The notes beneath the pieces are model-generated. The model saw only the letters and a list, made by a program, of their open reading frames with translations. It searched no databases and was not told the DNA's origin. Below are positions 11,644-22,967 of a stretch of 64,000 nucleotides of DNA, piece by piece. The translations under genes were made by a program, and so were the position numbers. Source of the stretch: Glebionis coronaria (Eukaryota > Streptophyta > Magnoliopsida > Asterales > Asteraceae); the NCBI GenBank assembly GCA_025667525.1, contig CM046878.1, positions 99,587,237-99,651,236 on the forward strand, read 5' to 3'. The stretch's first letter is position 1. Each line of letters opens with the position of its first letter.

Positions 11644-12549
11644 ATGGGCAATGGCGCACAAGCAGCGGTTGAAGCTATAGGAACATTTAATCTAGTTTTA
11701 CCTTCGGGTTTAGTACCGAGTTTAAATGATTGTCATTATGAACCTACAATTGTTAGGGGTGTTATTTCCTTTTCTAGTATGTTGGATCTTGGATTTATTC
11801 ACACTATTGATAATAATAGAATTTCTGTTTTCAAAGGGTTTATTCTATTTTGATGCAATTTCTGTGAGTGGTGTTTTTGAAATTAACATGAATGATAATA
11901 GTTCCAAGAGAAAAAATAATTCTGGTTTTAGCATGAATAAGAAGAGAAAGTTAGACACGAACTCTTCTTATCTTTGGCATTGTAGAATTGCCCATATTGG
12001 GAAGACTCACATACAAAAGCTTCAACATGATGGTTTTTTTGGAAAATATCAATGATGAATCATTTGATAAATCTGAGTCTTGTATCTCTGAAAAAGATGA
12101 CCAAGAAACCTTTTAATAGCAATATTGAAAGGGCTACTGAACTACTTGGTTTGATACACACTGATGTGTATGGACCACTTAGACATATGTCAAGGAAAGG
12201 TGCTAGCTACTTTTTAACATTTACGGATGATTATAGCCGTTATGGTTATGTTTATTTATTTAAGCATAAACATGAGGTATTTGAAACATTCAACATGTTT
12301 AAAACAGAAGTAGAATTGCAACTAGGAAAGAAGATTAAAGCTCTTCGTTCTGATCGAGGTGGTGAATATTTAAGTCAAGAGTTTAAAGATTATTTAAGTG
12401 AGAACGGAATTGTTCAAAAACTTACTTCTCCATATACTCCACAACAAAATGGTGTATCCAAAAGGAGAAATCGTACATTATTGGATATGGTACGATCTAT
12501 GTTTAATCTTACAACTTTACCTTTATCCTTTTGGGATTATGCTATATAA
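11644..12549 (+). pseudogene. Copia pre-integrase and integrase core
   Basis: The protease tail (11644-11853) and GAG-pre-integrase part (LWHCRIAHIG near 11970) lead into the integrase core at 12052-12549. The first two catalytic acids are present (TDVYGPL and RSDRGGEY). The third is not: the motif usually reading GVxERRNRTLL has Lys at 12460-12462. After 12549 the frame is interrupted by stops up to about 13060, where only scattered family-like residues can be followed. This integrase copy should be catalytically dead. Confidence 0.85.
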
Positions 12550-13065
12550 TTTGCTGTTAGTATTCTGAATATGGTTCCCATAAAGAAGGTTGATAAGACA
12601 CCATATGAACTATGGCATGGCAAAAATCCATATTTGTCTTATTTAAAGATTTAGGGTTGTGAGGTGTATGTGAAACTTGACTCTGGAGATAAACTCCAAC
12701 AACGCTCAGTAAAATGTATCTTTGTAGGTTACCCTATGTAAACTATGGGTTACTAATTTTATTATCCGCCTGAGAACAAAGTTATTGTTGCTAGGTATGG
12801 AGACTTCCTTGAAAATGATCTTGTAAATCAAGAATTCAGTGGGAGAAATTATGATCTTGAAGAAATTCAAGTAGATACATTGCCTTCTGAAAATACTAGC
12901 GAAGAAATTCCAATAGAGCCAGAAAGTTTGGGAGCTCCACCGGAATTAATTCCTTAACGTAGGTCTGGAAGGACTATACATACGCCAAGAAAACTATGTC
13001 TTAACATAGAGGATGATGAGGAGGAAGTAGGGGATCTTGGTGAACCTGCTGACTATCGATCCGCA

Positions 13066-14124
13066 ATGCTTGATCCAGAAAAGTCAAAATGGATAGTTGC
13101 GATGAATGAGGAAATGAAATCCATGGAAATCAATGATGTTTGGATTCTTGTAGATGCGCCTAAAAATGCTAAAGTAGTGAAAAATAGGTGGATTTTCAAG
13201 AATAAAACCGACATGGATGGTGAAGTACAATCCTATAAAGCACGTCTAGTAGCTAAAGATTTTACTCAAACTTTTGGCGTAGATTACGATGAGACATTTT
13301 CTCCGGTAGCGGACTTACGAGCTATTACTATTCTCGTAGCTGTAGCAGCATACTATGAATATGAGATATGGAAAATGGATGTTAAAACTGCCTTCTTGAA
13401 CGGTCGCTTAGATGAAGACATTTATATGCAACAACCGGAAGGGTACGTTGATCCTAAATATCCAAAACGCGTATGCAAACTTCAAAGATCTATTTATGGT
13501 TTGAAGCAAGCATCACGTCAATGGAATAAACGATTTGATGAAGAAATCAAAAGGTTCGAATTTATTCAAAATCGTGATGAGCCATGTGTATATCGCAAAG
13601 CTAGTGGGAGTAATGTAGTCTTCCTAATTTTATATGTCGATGACATATTAATCATGTGAAGTAACATTCCAAGACTTAAGGAAGTTAAGGATTATCTTGG
13701 TCAATGTTTTTCTATTAAGGATTTGGGAGATGTTGCATATATTATGGGAATTAAAATCTATCAAGATAGGAAAAGACGGTTAATTGGTCTTAGTCAAGAT
13801 GCTTATATTGATAAGATATTGAAGAAGTATAACGTGTATAACTCCAAGAAAGGTTTTCAACCTATGGAGGTTAAGCATGAATTAAGTTATGAGTTAGATG
13901 CATCAACACCCGAAGAGGTGGCTTACATGCAAAAGGCGCCTTATGCTTCGGCTGTAGGATCTATTATGTATGTTGTAAGATGCACAAGGCATGATGTGGC
14001 GTTTGCTCAGAACTTGGTCAGTAGATACCAACAGAATCCAGGGAAGCTCCACTGGACTGCTGTTAAATATTTTCTGCAGTATTTGATGAATACGAAAAGA
14101 AATGTTTTGGTATTCAAAGGGTAG
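13066..14124 (+). pseudogene. Copia reverse transcriptase (RVT_2)
   Basis: A long frame with the Copia RT blocks: KNRWIFKNKTDMDG, SYKARLVAKDF, DYDETFSPVADL, WKMDVKTAFLNG, SIYGLKQASRQWN and the catalytic YVDD at 13633-13644. A TGA at 13657-13659 splits it; the same domain continues (FSIKDLGD, IMGIKI) to 14124. All key RT residues seem present before the stop, so the nonsense codon is the main lesion in this part. Confidence 0.9.
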
Positions 14125-14454
14125 CCATATACATAACAAAAAGTGGTTTGGATTAGGAATCTTATTGGAGATCTTGGGATTATGCTTTCAATTAAAGAAC
14201 GTATTGATATATATTGTGACAATTCTGCTGCAATAATATTCGTCAATGATTCTGGAGTCATGAAAGGCGCCAAACACTTTAAATGTAGATATCACTACGT
14301 TCGATAACAAGTTGAAGCTCGTAAAATAAATTTAATAAAAGTTCACACAAACGATAACGTAGCTGATCCTTTTACTAAGGATTTGCCTAGACCAAAGGTA
14401 GTTAAACAAGCCAAAGTAATTGGGCTGCAACTAGCTAGCGAATTCATGCAATAA
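14125..14454 (+). pseudogene. Copia RNase H remnant
   Basis: After the stop at 14122-14124 part of the RNase H domain is missing, and the sequence resumes near 14167 with an RNase H end: IYCDNSAAI, KHFKCRYHYVR, then VHTNDNVADPFTK (usually 'KHIDIRYHFVRE' and 'N.ADPLTK'). A TAA follows YHYVR and the final stop is at 14452-14454. Confidence 0.8.
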
Positions 14455-15216
14455 ATCTGTGATTAGTATTTGGATAAAGGATGTTAAAACATTATTGAAT
14501 TGATGAAATAAAGATTGGTTTTCATTTATTTTATGTTATTTGATTTTGTATCCTATTTTAGATGTTTTAATCCATGAATAATTATTATGTTCTAAATGTC
14601 CGTTGTCGATTAATAATATGAGAATATTATTAAACTAAGACAATTCAAAATAGTGACAGAGTATACTTGAAAGTATATTGGTCAATTTTGAATGATATTT
14701 GATGAATCAAATATTGGACTTATCTCAACTATATGATTTTACTTTATGGATCTTTGTCATTAAGTAAATCATAAATAGTTATCCTTAGACCTGAGATACC
14801 AGGAAACTTCATTGAATGTAGTGCATTTCTATAAGGTAACCTAACGCTAAACGTAACTGGTAGCTATAAGGGTTATTTTCATAAGTGTTGCAAAGTTCAT
14901 AAGTTTCACTTGTAGTAAAAAAGTGATTTGTTTAAGTATAATACAGCTAGATCCCTCGGGGGAGTAGTAAGATGTTTGTGTGGCCGCACCCAAATTTGTT
15001 TTTGTAATCTTGCTATATCCGTAAACGAGAAACAAAATGGTTAATGAAGGAATGACTAAGATCCATATCCTATTAACGTTGTATTTGAAATGAAAGGATA
15101 ATAATAATGATGAATCATTAAAAGGTTTTGTCTAGGAGACCTTACTCGAGTTGTACTAGTGACATTGCTAGTGTAACTAGACGCTAGTCAATGTAATCAC
15201 GATATTCGAATTTTGT

Positions 15217-15228
15217 CCAAGTGGGAGC
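15217..15228 (+). promoter_or_regulatory. Polypurine tract of Copia element
   Basis: CCAAGTGGGAGC directly before the 3' LTR; the AAGTGGGAG form is common in plant Copia elements, where it primes plus-strand synthesis. Confidence 0.7.
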
Positions 15229-16010
15229 TGAAACTTTATAGACATAAAATTAATAGTCTTGTGATAGGATCGAACTCGAGATTAAGGGATTGCATACAAT
15301 ACGTAAAGGGTTAAGTTTATTTAGTAAATGTATTTAATATATTTATTAAAATTAAACCGAATCTTAACTAATGATCGTTAAATAAATTAAGAGTTAAGTT
15401 AAACGATCGTTCTGGAATTAAATAGAAGAAAAGAAGAAGACGGAAAATTCCGAAAGCCACCTTTGGGTGGGCTTAGGCTGGCGGCTACAAGGGCCAAAGG
15501 AGAAGAAAAAAAAGATTTTCTTTCCTAAATTGTTTGGTTTTTCTAGCCTATATAAACAACCCTTAGCCCTCATAATTTTTTGGCTTATCCCTCTCTCTTC
15601 TTTCCTGCGATCAAACCAAAAGGTAAACACCCTTTTTAGGGTTCCTTTTAACCTATTGGTTTTGATTTCTTGAATGTAGTCCTAGCCCCTCTCTAGGGTT
15701 GTTGGGTAGATTATTCCACAAGCGTTGAAGCTTCGTTTATACGTGCTAGACCCACGGTTAGCCCGTCGCATTACGTGTGTACAAGAGCGTAGTATAGTTT
15801 TACTTTAAACTATATTTTGGCACCGTTCTTCATAAACCGTAATTGTTGATTCAATTGTTAATCTTGTGGATATTCGCTAGGATAAAGGTATGTAACCTAA
15901 TTCGATTAATTATAATTGTGTTATTATGATCTTGTTAAATCGCTTCCGCTATCATGTGCTTTGATCTTTGCTTATGATTATATAATTATTATGAACTTCA
16001 TAAACCATCA
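15229..16010 (+). repeat. 3' LTR of Copia element
   Basis: 782 bp, homologous to 8858-9614 throughout. It starts TGAAAC and ends ATCA, followed by CATGA. It is longer than the 5' LTR mainly because of an extra C/T-rich stretch near 15595-15620. The TATA-like CCTATATAAAC is kept. Confidence 0.9.
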
Positions 16011-16259
16011 CATGAATATTCAATGCATGCAATAGACATATATCAAGTTCCTCTCTTAACAATATAATGTTGTGTGCCCCTTTAACAAAGGAGGCCTACA
16101 GAGGTCGGCTCAGACAATAAGCTCACCGTGACATAAAAAGCCGCACGACATGGATAAAAGCCCGGCCTGTAAGCTGAGTAAACCTTGGTCTCCTTGCGTA
16201 GAAGAGCTCAAACTTTTTTTTTGAACGACGATTTATTAAGAAACTAGCAAGGAGCTAGA

Positions 16260-19200
16260 TCAAACAGAAATAACATAAGGGTTCTTAAGCCAATTGTCCC
16301 ATTTGAACGAAGCTTTACACCTGAATTTAAACCAATAAAAAGAGCTAGAAACTAAATTATCGAACAAGATAGCCTTTTCCGGGGTCTTCTTATCGAACAA
16401 CAGTTTGTTACGGAAATTCCACAGGTGCCACCAAAGCTCAAAGTAGATACCTTCCAGAAATTTTTTTAGTTTAGAGCGAATACGAATAGATACAATCCAA
16501 ACTTGCCATTCCTCAAAGGAGTTCACGTCCAAATAGCCAATGTTCCACAAGATCGAAATTTTGCGCATGAGCTGTCGCACAACTGCGCATTGAAAGAAGA
16601 TATGATTTGTTGTTTCCACACCGTTATTACAAATGGGGCAAGTTAACGAATCAATATCTAAGCCACGGCGCGAAATATTGAAACGCGTAGGGAGAGCATT
16701 GGATTTGATTTTCCAGGCAGTGATGTTTACCTTGATAGGAACATATTTTATCCACCTGGTTGGCAAACATGTATCTAGAGATTGATTATCATCAATCTTC
16801 ATCCGAATAGAAGCTACAGAGAAGATTCCGTCTCCATTTGGAGTCCAAACATCCCGATCTTCACAAGGCGCAAGAGAAATACTTCTGGCGATATTTACCA
16901 AAGAGTTGAATTGAGACTCCTCAGCCCCATGTCTCGTCTGTCTTCTGAAAGAGTCATCTAATCTAGAAGCACCAAGTTTCGAGCAAACTGAAATATTTTT
17001 GTCATTTTCCAAAGCAAACATTCGAGGAAGCAAATTATTTAGAGACCCACCTTCATGCTAGTTGTCAAGCCAGAAACGAGTAGTAGCACCATTCCCAAGT
17101 TTTAAGCGAATGAAATCGAAAATATTTAGACCAGGATCACACAGTTTCTTACCTTCTTGAACAATCGATAACCAGCAGGTACGAAGACCTCCTGGAATAG
17201 GTTTGTGCAAATTACCATCTTCCCCATAAATATCCTTGATCGTTTTAGTCCATAAAGAGTTATCTTTAGAATAGAACCGCTACCACTTGATCAAAAGGCC
17301 TCTATTGAGGGCATATAAACTTGAGACCCCTAGACCCCCTTTTTGCCTCGGGGAAAGAACCTTGGTCCATTTCACCCAAGAAGACTTAGAGGAATTCGAA
17401 TCATGTCCATTAAAGAACCAGCTACGAATTGATTCAAGAGACTTAAGCACACTCGAAGGAGCCTTGAAAATGGACATGTGATATAATGGCAAAGACCCCA
17501 ACACGGATCTGAGGAGAGTGAATCTTCCACCAATAGACAAGAGTTTCATATTCTATTTAGAAAGACGCATTAAGACTTTATCAATCACATCTTTCCAAGA
17601 ATTAGTTCTCAACATGTTACCACCAACTTTAGTACCAAGGTAAATGAAAGGAGTCTTAAGGATTAAACACCCAAGTTTTGAAGCCGCACTTCGAACGAGC
17701 CCATCATCAACATTAACTCCCATAATTTTACTTTTATGCATATTGATACGAAGACCTGAAGCCCGAAAAAAACACTCCAGCACACGAGTTAACGAATCAA
17801 TATTAAGATCACTCCATTGGCCCATAAAAATAGCATCATCCGCATAAAATAAATGGGACAAATTTACCATGGAATTTATTTTGACCCCCGAGAACAAACC
17901 CGCATCTACCACTAGCTGGAAAGAAATATGAAGGCTCTCCATTATAAGAATAAAAAGAAAAGGGGATAAGGGATCACCTTGTTTAAGACCACGAAAAAAC
18001 TGAAATTCCTCCGTGGGACTACCATTGACGAGAATGGATCCTTTGGCAGATCGCAAACAACGTTGGATCCAAGACCTCCATTTGTTCCCAAAGCCAAATT
18101 TAAGTAAAACATCATCCAAGAAGTCCCAACGAACCGAATCAAAAGCTTTCTCAAAGTCTTCTATGAAAATGAGAGCTTGTTTCTTCTTCTTTCGACACCA
18201 CTGTAGGACCTCTTCCAAGATAAAAGAACCATCAAGGATTTGTCTATCGGACATAAAAGCCGATTGAACCTCATTTATGAGACCACCAAGCACACCTACT
18301 AAACTATTTGCCAAAATTTTAGCAATAATTTTGTAGAGACTACCAATCAAACTGATAGGGCGAAAATCTTTGACCATGTTTGCGTCAGGGATTTTGGGGA
18401 TCAATGCAATGAAGTTTGAATTGCAACCATTTGGAATGTCACCGTGCAGAAAAAATAATTCTACAGCTTTGAAGACGTCATTCTCAATAATGGGCCAAAA
18501 ATGCCGGTAAAAGCAAAAAGAAAACCCATCAGGGCCTGGTGACTTATCAATTACACATTACCAAACGACCTATTTTACCTCCTCTTTAGTGACAACACGT
18601 TCCAGCTCATCCTTCTGGTCATTAGATAAAGAGACAGGAAAAGGAGAATTAAGGTTAGCACGGTTGACAAGAGGTTTGTCAAACCTTCCTTGAAAGTGAT
18701 CAAAGAATTCTCGCTTAACCTGAACCGGGTCTTCAACCCACGTACCATTAACCAAAATGCCCTGAATATTAGACTGATTACGCTTCTTGTTTAACATACC
18801 ATGAAAAAATTTCACATTTTTGTCACCCTCAATAGCCCATTTTATCTTTGCTTTTTGGGCTATTTCTGAGGCTTGGTAATTACTTACTTGCTGAATCTTG
18901 TTTAGCGTCTCAGTTCATTTATGAATCAACCCATTGGAGCAATCGCCTTTATCTACAGCCTCGTCACAAGCCTTCAATTCTTCCTTAAGGTCAAACATCT
19001 CACGTCTGGTATTCATCTTGTGAGAAGGGAGCCAACTTCTGATGTTATCTTTTATAAATTTTAGCTTGCCCATGAAATTACGAATATGATTTTTCTTGTT
19101 AATAGGAGCCATAATCCAAGCATCATTTACCATCTTGTCAAAACCATTAATCTCCAGCCAGTAACTATAGAACCGAAAAGGAGTTGGCCCATAATCATAC

Positions 19201-19898
19201 CTTGCTTCACGGATAAGGATGGGACGGTGGTCAGAAATGTAGTGATCCAAAGTGATAGCGGTGATGTTGGGGTACATACTTAACAGGTTTTCTGAGACTA
19301 GAAATCGATCTCGTTTGCTCATTTTAGAAGCACTTTTGTGACAGCATGTGAAAGTACTTCCTCCGAGGGGAATTTCAGCAAGCCCTGCATTGGATATGAA
19401 AGAGTTGAAAACCGAAGCATCACGAGCATTAAAGATAGAACCAAATCTTTCTGATTTGCACCTCACCTCATTGAAATCACCCATCATAACGAGATTACCG
19501 GACCATTGATCAGGGATATGAACCAAATAATCCCAAAGAATACGTTTTTCTTTAGATTCTTGAGGAGCATAAACGACAACAAACATAAGATTAATCCCGG
19601 AGATCAACCACACACCACGAACAATAACAAAGTAGTCAGATTTCGTGGAACTACTCATTTGAAAAACATTTGGATCCCATATGCACAGAATCCCTCCTGA
19701 ATTACCGACAGAATCACTATGCACATGGTCAAAATTAGAGTTACCCCAGCAAGATCTCACACAACTAAGATCAATAGATTCCATCTTTGTTTCTTGAAAA
19801 CCCACAAAACTTACATTGTGTTTACCATACAACTCCCGTACCCAATCTTTTTTGGCCTTATGGGAAAGGCCTTGAACGTTCAAGGAAATAAAATTCAC
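16260..19898 (-). pseudogene. LINE ORF2: endonuclease, reverse transcriptase, zinc-knuckle
   Basis: About 1,213 codons in one continuous frame, broken only by stop codons. N-terminus: apurinic-type endonuclease with NVQGLS, FQETKME, MGDFNEV and SDHRP (19898-~19200). Middle: reverse transcriptase with SPGPDGF, IALIPKIPDA, GLKQGDPLSPFLF and catalytic FYADD at 17835-17849. C-terminus: zf-RVT domain with CPICNNGVETTNHIFFQC (about 16580-16640). Stops fall at 18915, 18570, about 18558, 17553, 17280 and about 17057, all in the same frame, with no frameshift. There is no ATG at the start; the first codon in register is GTG at 19896-19898. The gene cannot make a full protein now. Confidence 0.88.
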
Positions 19899-20446
19899 CG
19901 ATAAACCCCAACTTCTCCTTGGGATTCAACGATATCTGTGATATCTTTGATGCAGCCTTCCATATTATACCCCATTGTTTGACCCACCTTTATGACTTTC
20001 TCCATGAGATTTAAGATGGAACCCCTCGTACGCGGCATGACATGATACTTAGGACGACCCGATCACTTTGAATCTGCCTTATTGTTTACTGATCCAGAAG
20101 TGGCCTTATCAACCTCAGCGTGAATTCTGGAAATATCATCTTTGTCATTTTCTCCTTGGTACTCCGAATCTACAGGTTGGTTTTTTCTCGGGGTAGGAAT
20201 ATCACAATTATCCCCATTGAGATCCTCTGCTGGGGTGAAGCCTGGCGGGTGAGAAAGGCTGGGATCCTCAACTCTAGCTTTTTGAGTTTCATTGGCATTA
20301 TGTTTCTTCAATAAAGGGTAAATACCAAAAGGATCTGCTTAATGCAGATTATTTTGGTTCTCGGGCTGATCAAATATTGTTTCAGCTACAGCCTCCAAAT
20401 CACTATCCTCATGGCCATGATTTTCCTCGTCATCATTTGGAGAACC
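19895..20446 (-). pseudogene. LINE ORF1, C-terminal part
   Basis: The downstream part of ORF1 beyond the nested element. It is acidic, then carries DPFGIYPLLKKHN and SLSHPPGFTP, a motif set typical of plant L1 ORF1 C-termini. In-frame stops occur near 20340 (TAA) and at 20063-20065 (TGA). The final TGA (19895-19897) overlaps the ORF2 start codon as GTGA. Confidence 0.8.
20442..20446. repeat. Target-site duplication GAACC (left)
   Basis: GAACC precedes the LTR at 20447 and is repeated at 29443-29447. Excising 20447-29447 joins the two ORF1 pieces in frame. Confidence 0.93.
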
Positions 20447-20746
20447 TGTTGGAAATACGTTTTTACGTATTTAGAAAGGATCGGTCACTCCAAAGATAGA
20501 TACAAGTATTGGGCTCGTGATCCAATGTATTTAGATATAACCCATATAGCCCACATGTAGGGTGGGTTATATAAACCCCCTCCTATCATGTTAGGAGGGG
20601 TTGAACACTTTGATATTTCACACATTCCATCTTTTCTCTCTTCCTCTCCTTTCTCTCTCTACCTTTATCTCTCTAGTTCTTCCTTCTTCCATCCTTCAAT
20701 AGATAAATCATAACATTGCTAAATCCTAAGAAACTTTAGACCTACA
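20447..20746 (+). repeat. 5' LTR (300 bp)
   Basis: Starts TGTTGGAAATACG and ends CTACA. TATATAAA at 20568-20575 is the likely TATA box. It lies in the right arm of one hairpin (20544-20572) and is followed at once by a second hairpin with 9-bp arms CCCCTCCTA / TAGGAGGGG (20577-20600). A C/T-rich stretch follows, typical of an R/U5 leader. Confidence 0.92.
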
Positions 20747-20747
20747 A

Positions 20748-20761
20748 TTGGTATCAAGAGC
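20748..20761 (+). promoter_or_regulatory. Primer-binding site
   Basis: TTGGTATCAAGAGC immediately after the LTR, the usual initiator Met-tRNA complement with one extra A. Confidence 0.7.
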
Positions 20762-21544
20762 TTTGGTTGATTCTTCAGATTGGCGTGTTTTGATTTGGTA
20801 TAACTTTTGTGTTACGGGTCAAAATTTATATTTATTGATTTTCTTGTTTTGAGTGTAGTCCAAAGTCCAAAACTGTTCTTAAACAATTCTGTTTGTTTCG
20901 TCTAATATGTTATTTCTTTGAGAAATCTATCTAAAAAGTTGATATTCTGTTTTTTTTTAAAAGTTGAGAAATCTATCTAATATCTTATTTCGTCTAATAT
21001 TTTGTTTGTTTTTTTAAACCATTCTATTTTTTTAGTTATTTATCAATTTTTTCTCTCATATCTGTCTAAAAAGTTGATAGAGTAAACAGTTTTAATGTAT
21101 CAGTTGTCTTTACCATAATTTTTTATCCAAAACTGTCATTTTGTCTTTATCAACTTCATCAACTTTTGGATCTAGTATATCAGTTCTAGTGTTTATCAAG
21201 AATCCAGGATTGTACTTTGCGTTTTACACATCCATCAGAAAGAACCAGGTTTGTACATCGATCGCAATAACCCAAGGTTCTAGTTTGCAATCACTTATTC
21301 CGATACCCTTATTCCGACGTATTGCGATAGCACTTTGCGATCGTGATTGCGACAGAATTAAGGAACATTGCGACGAAACTCTGTCCGCATACCGACCGTG
21401 ACATTCCGATGGTTTGAATATTGCGATGGAAAGTTTGGATATTGCGATGGTGAATACTTTGATATTGCGATGGATCTGCTAAATGATGAATGGACTCTAT
21501 ATTGCGATGACTTCTTTTAATTATTACGATGACTTGACTCTAAA

Positions 21545-22150
21545 CTTGGACTCAACCATTTGACCAAACAGTCAGGACTCGAACACACCCTCACAAACCT
21601 AGGACCCAAACACAACAAACAAACTCTCGACCACACAAACTTTGACAACCTTTCACAAACAAACTCTCACAGATCCAAAGACTCTCACACCACCCTCACC
21701 CTCGACTCCCTCACCCACACCCTCGAATCTAAACAGACTCGACTCTACTAACCATCACTCGATCAACAAGTCTCGACTCACAAACTCGACAGGACCCACA
21801 CTGTCGTCTCATCTAACTCGAAACCACAAAGACTCTCGACAAAACAGACGCAATACTTTTCAATTCTTTTACTCACACAAGTCTCGTCTCTCAACAGGAC
21901 TCGACCAAAACTGATCACAACTTGCCTCAACAACCACTAAAACTGACTCCACATCTAACCTCACGTCTGACACAATACCACTCGACACAAACAGACTCAC
22001 GTTCATCCTCAACATCACAAACCAAACACAAGACCAAGTTTAAACTCATTTTCTTAACTCTCGACACAACAAACCCAACTCACACAACACAAAAACAGCC
22101 TCGAAAACCACCCTCGACTCCCTCACCCTCAACCTTGACTCAAAACAAGA
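21545..22150. repeat. G-poor CTCGAC-rich leader tract
   Basis: About 600 bp in the leader where the plus strand is almost free of G except in recurring CTCGA/ACTCGAC motifs. The ORFs across it are artefacts of composition and not genes. Upstream (21290-21510) the motif TTGCGATG recurs many times. Confidence 0.7.
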
Positions 22151-22967
22151 TCTAAATTATTCAAAACTTTCATCGATCCAAAATAAAAATTAATTGGTAC
22201 CTACCCGAGATCCCCTTCAAGATCTTGAAGCATTTCTATCTCAAACACATGATTCACAGTTGGTTTCTGTTCGAAAATTAACACATGATTCACATGATTC
22301 ACAGTTGGTTTCTATTCGTGTGCCTTTGTTTGATCTGGGGTTGATAGCAATATATTTCTGAGTTGTGTTTCAGATTGAGTTAAGATAGATGAGATTTGGC
22401 TGAGATTTGACTAAATATGTTTTTGTGTGATGAAGATCTAGTTTGGTGATTGTGATTAGATGAGAAGTGAAGGAGGCGAATGGAGTATTCAAAGTGATAC
22501 GGAGAAAACAAGAATATTGTTTAGGATATAGATATATATAAAAATAGTGGGAGGATGTTACAAAGTTTTTATAACTAGCCACGTTTATAATACTATCCTT
22601 CAAAGACAATTGGCATTCACGTGTCCACATCCCAAACAAACTTCAAGATTTTTAGCTAAAAAGATTTTTGATATTACGTATTATTTTTGATGCTCAAAGA
22701 TTTTTGTTTTTCTTTGTTTAAATTTTTGTTGTTTCCAAATTTTTTTTAGCTAAAACGATTTGGGTTCAAGATTTAAATAATTTGGGTTTCAGACAAACTT
22801 TGAGGATTTTAGCATTATTTTATATCATCAAACGAGGATTTTTAAGAGTTAGTTACGGATCTTTCGTTGGTTTTGTCAAATTCCGTGAATTTATGTTTCT
22901 AAGTTTCTTCACGAATTGTTAAATTCAGAAAACAACCACATCCACAATTATTTTTCATCGAACTTCA

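Larger units (their letters stand above)
8858..16010 (+). mobile_element. Ty1/Copia LTR retrotransposon, complete but decayed
   Basis: A 7.15-kb element with TG...CA LTRs, a primer-binding-site-like sequence at 9616-9629, a polypurine tract before the 3' LTR, and a 5-bp duplication (CATGA). Domain order is gag, protease, integrase, reverse transcriptase, RNase H, which is the Copia order. Stops, frameshifts and small deletions break the polyprotein. The LTRs differ at about 10% of positions over the roughly 270 bp I compared, so it is an old insertion. The sequence between the 5' LTR and gag (9630-10615) is non-coding leader; the ORF on its minus strand is not supported. Confidence 0.92.

Noticed and set aside
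21560..22155. Thr/Ser/Pro-rich ORFs in the nested element leader
   Set aside because: All three plus frames are open because the tract lacks G; the result is compositional, not coding.
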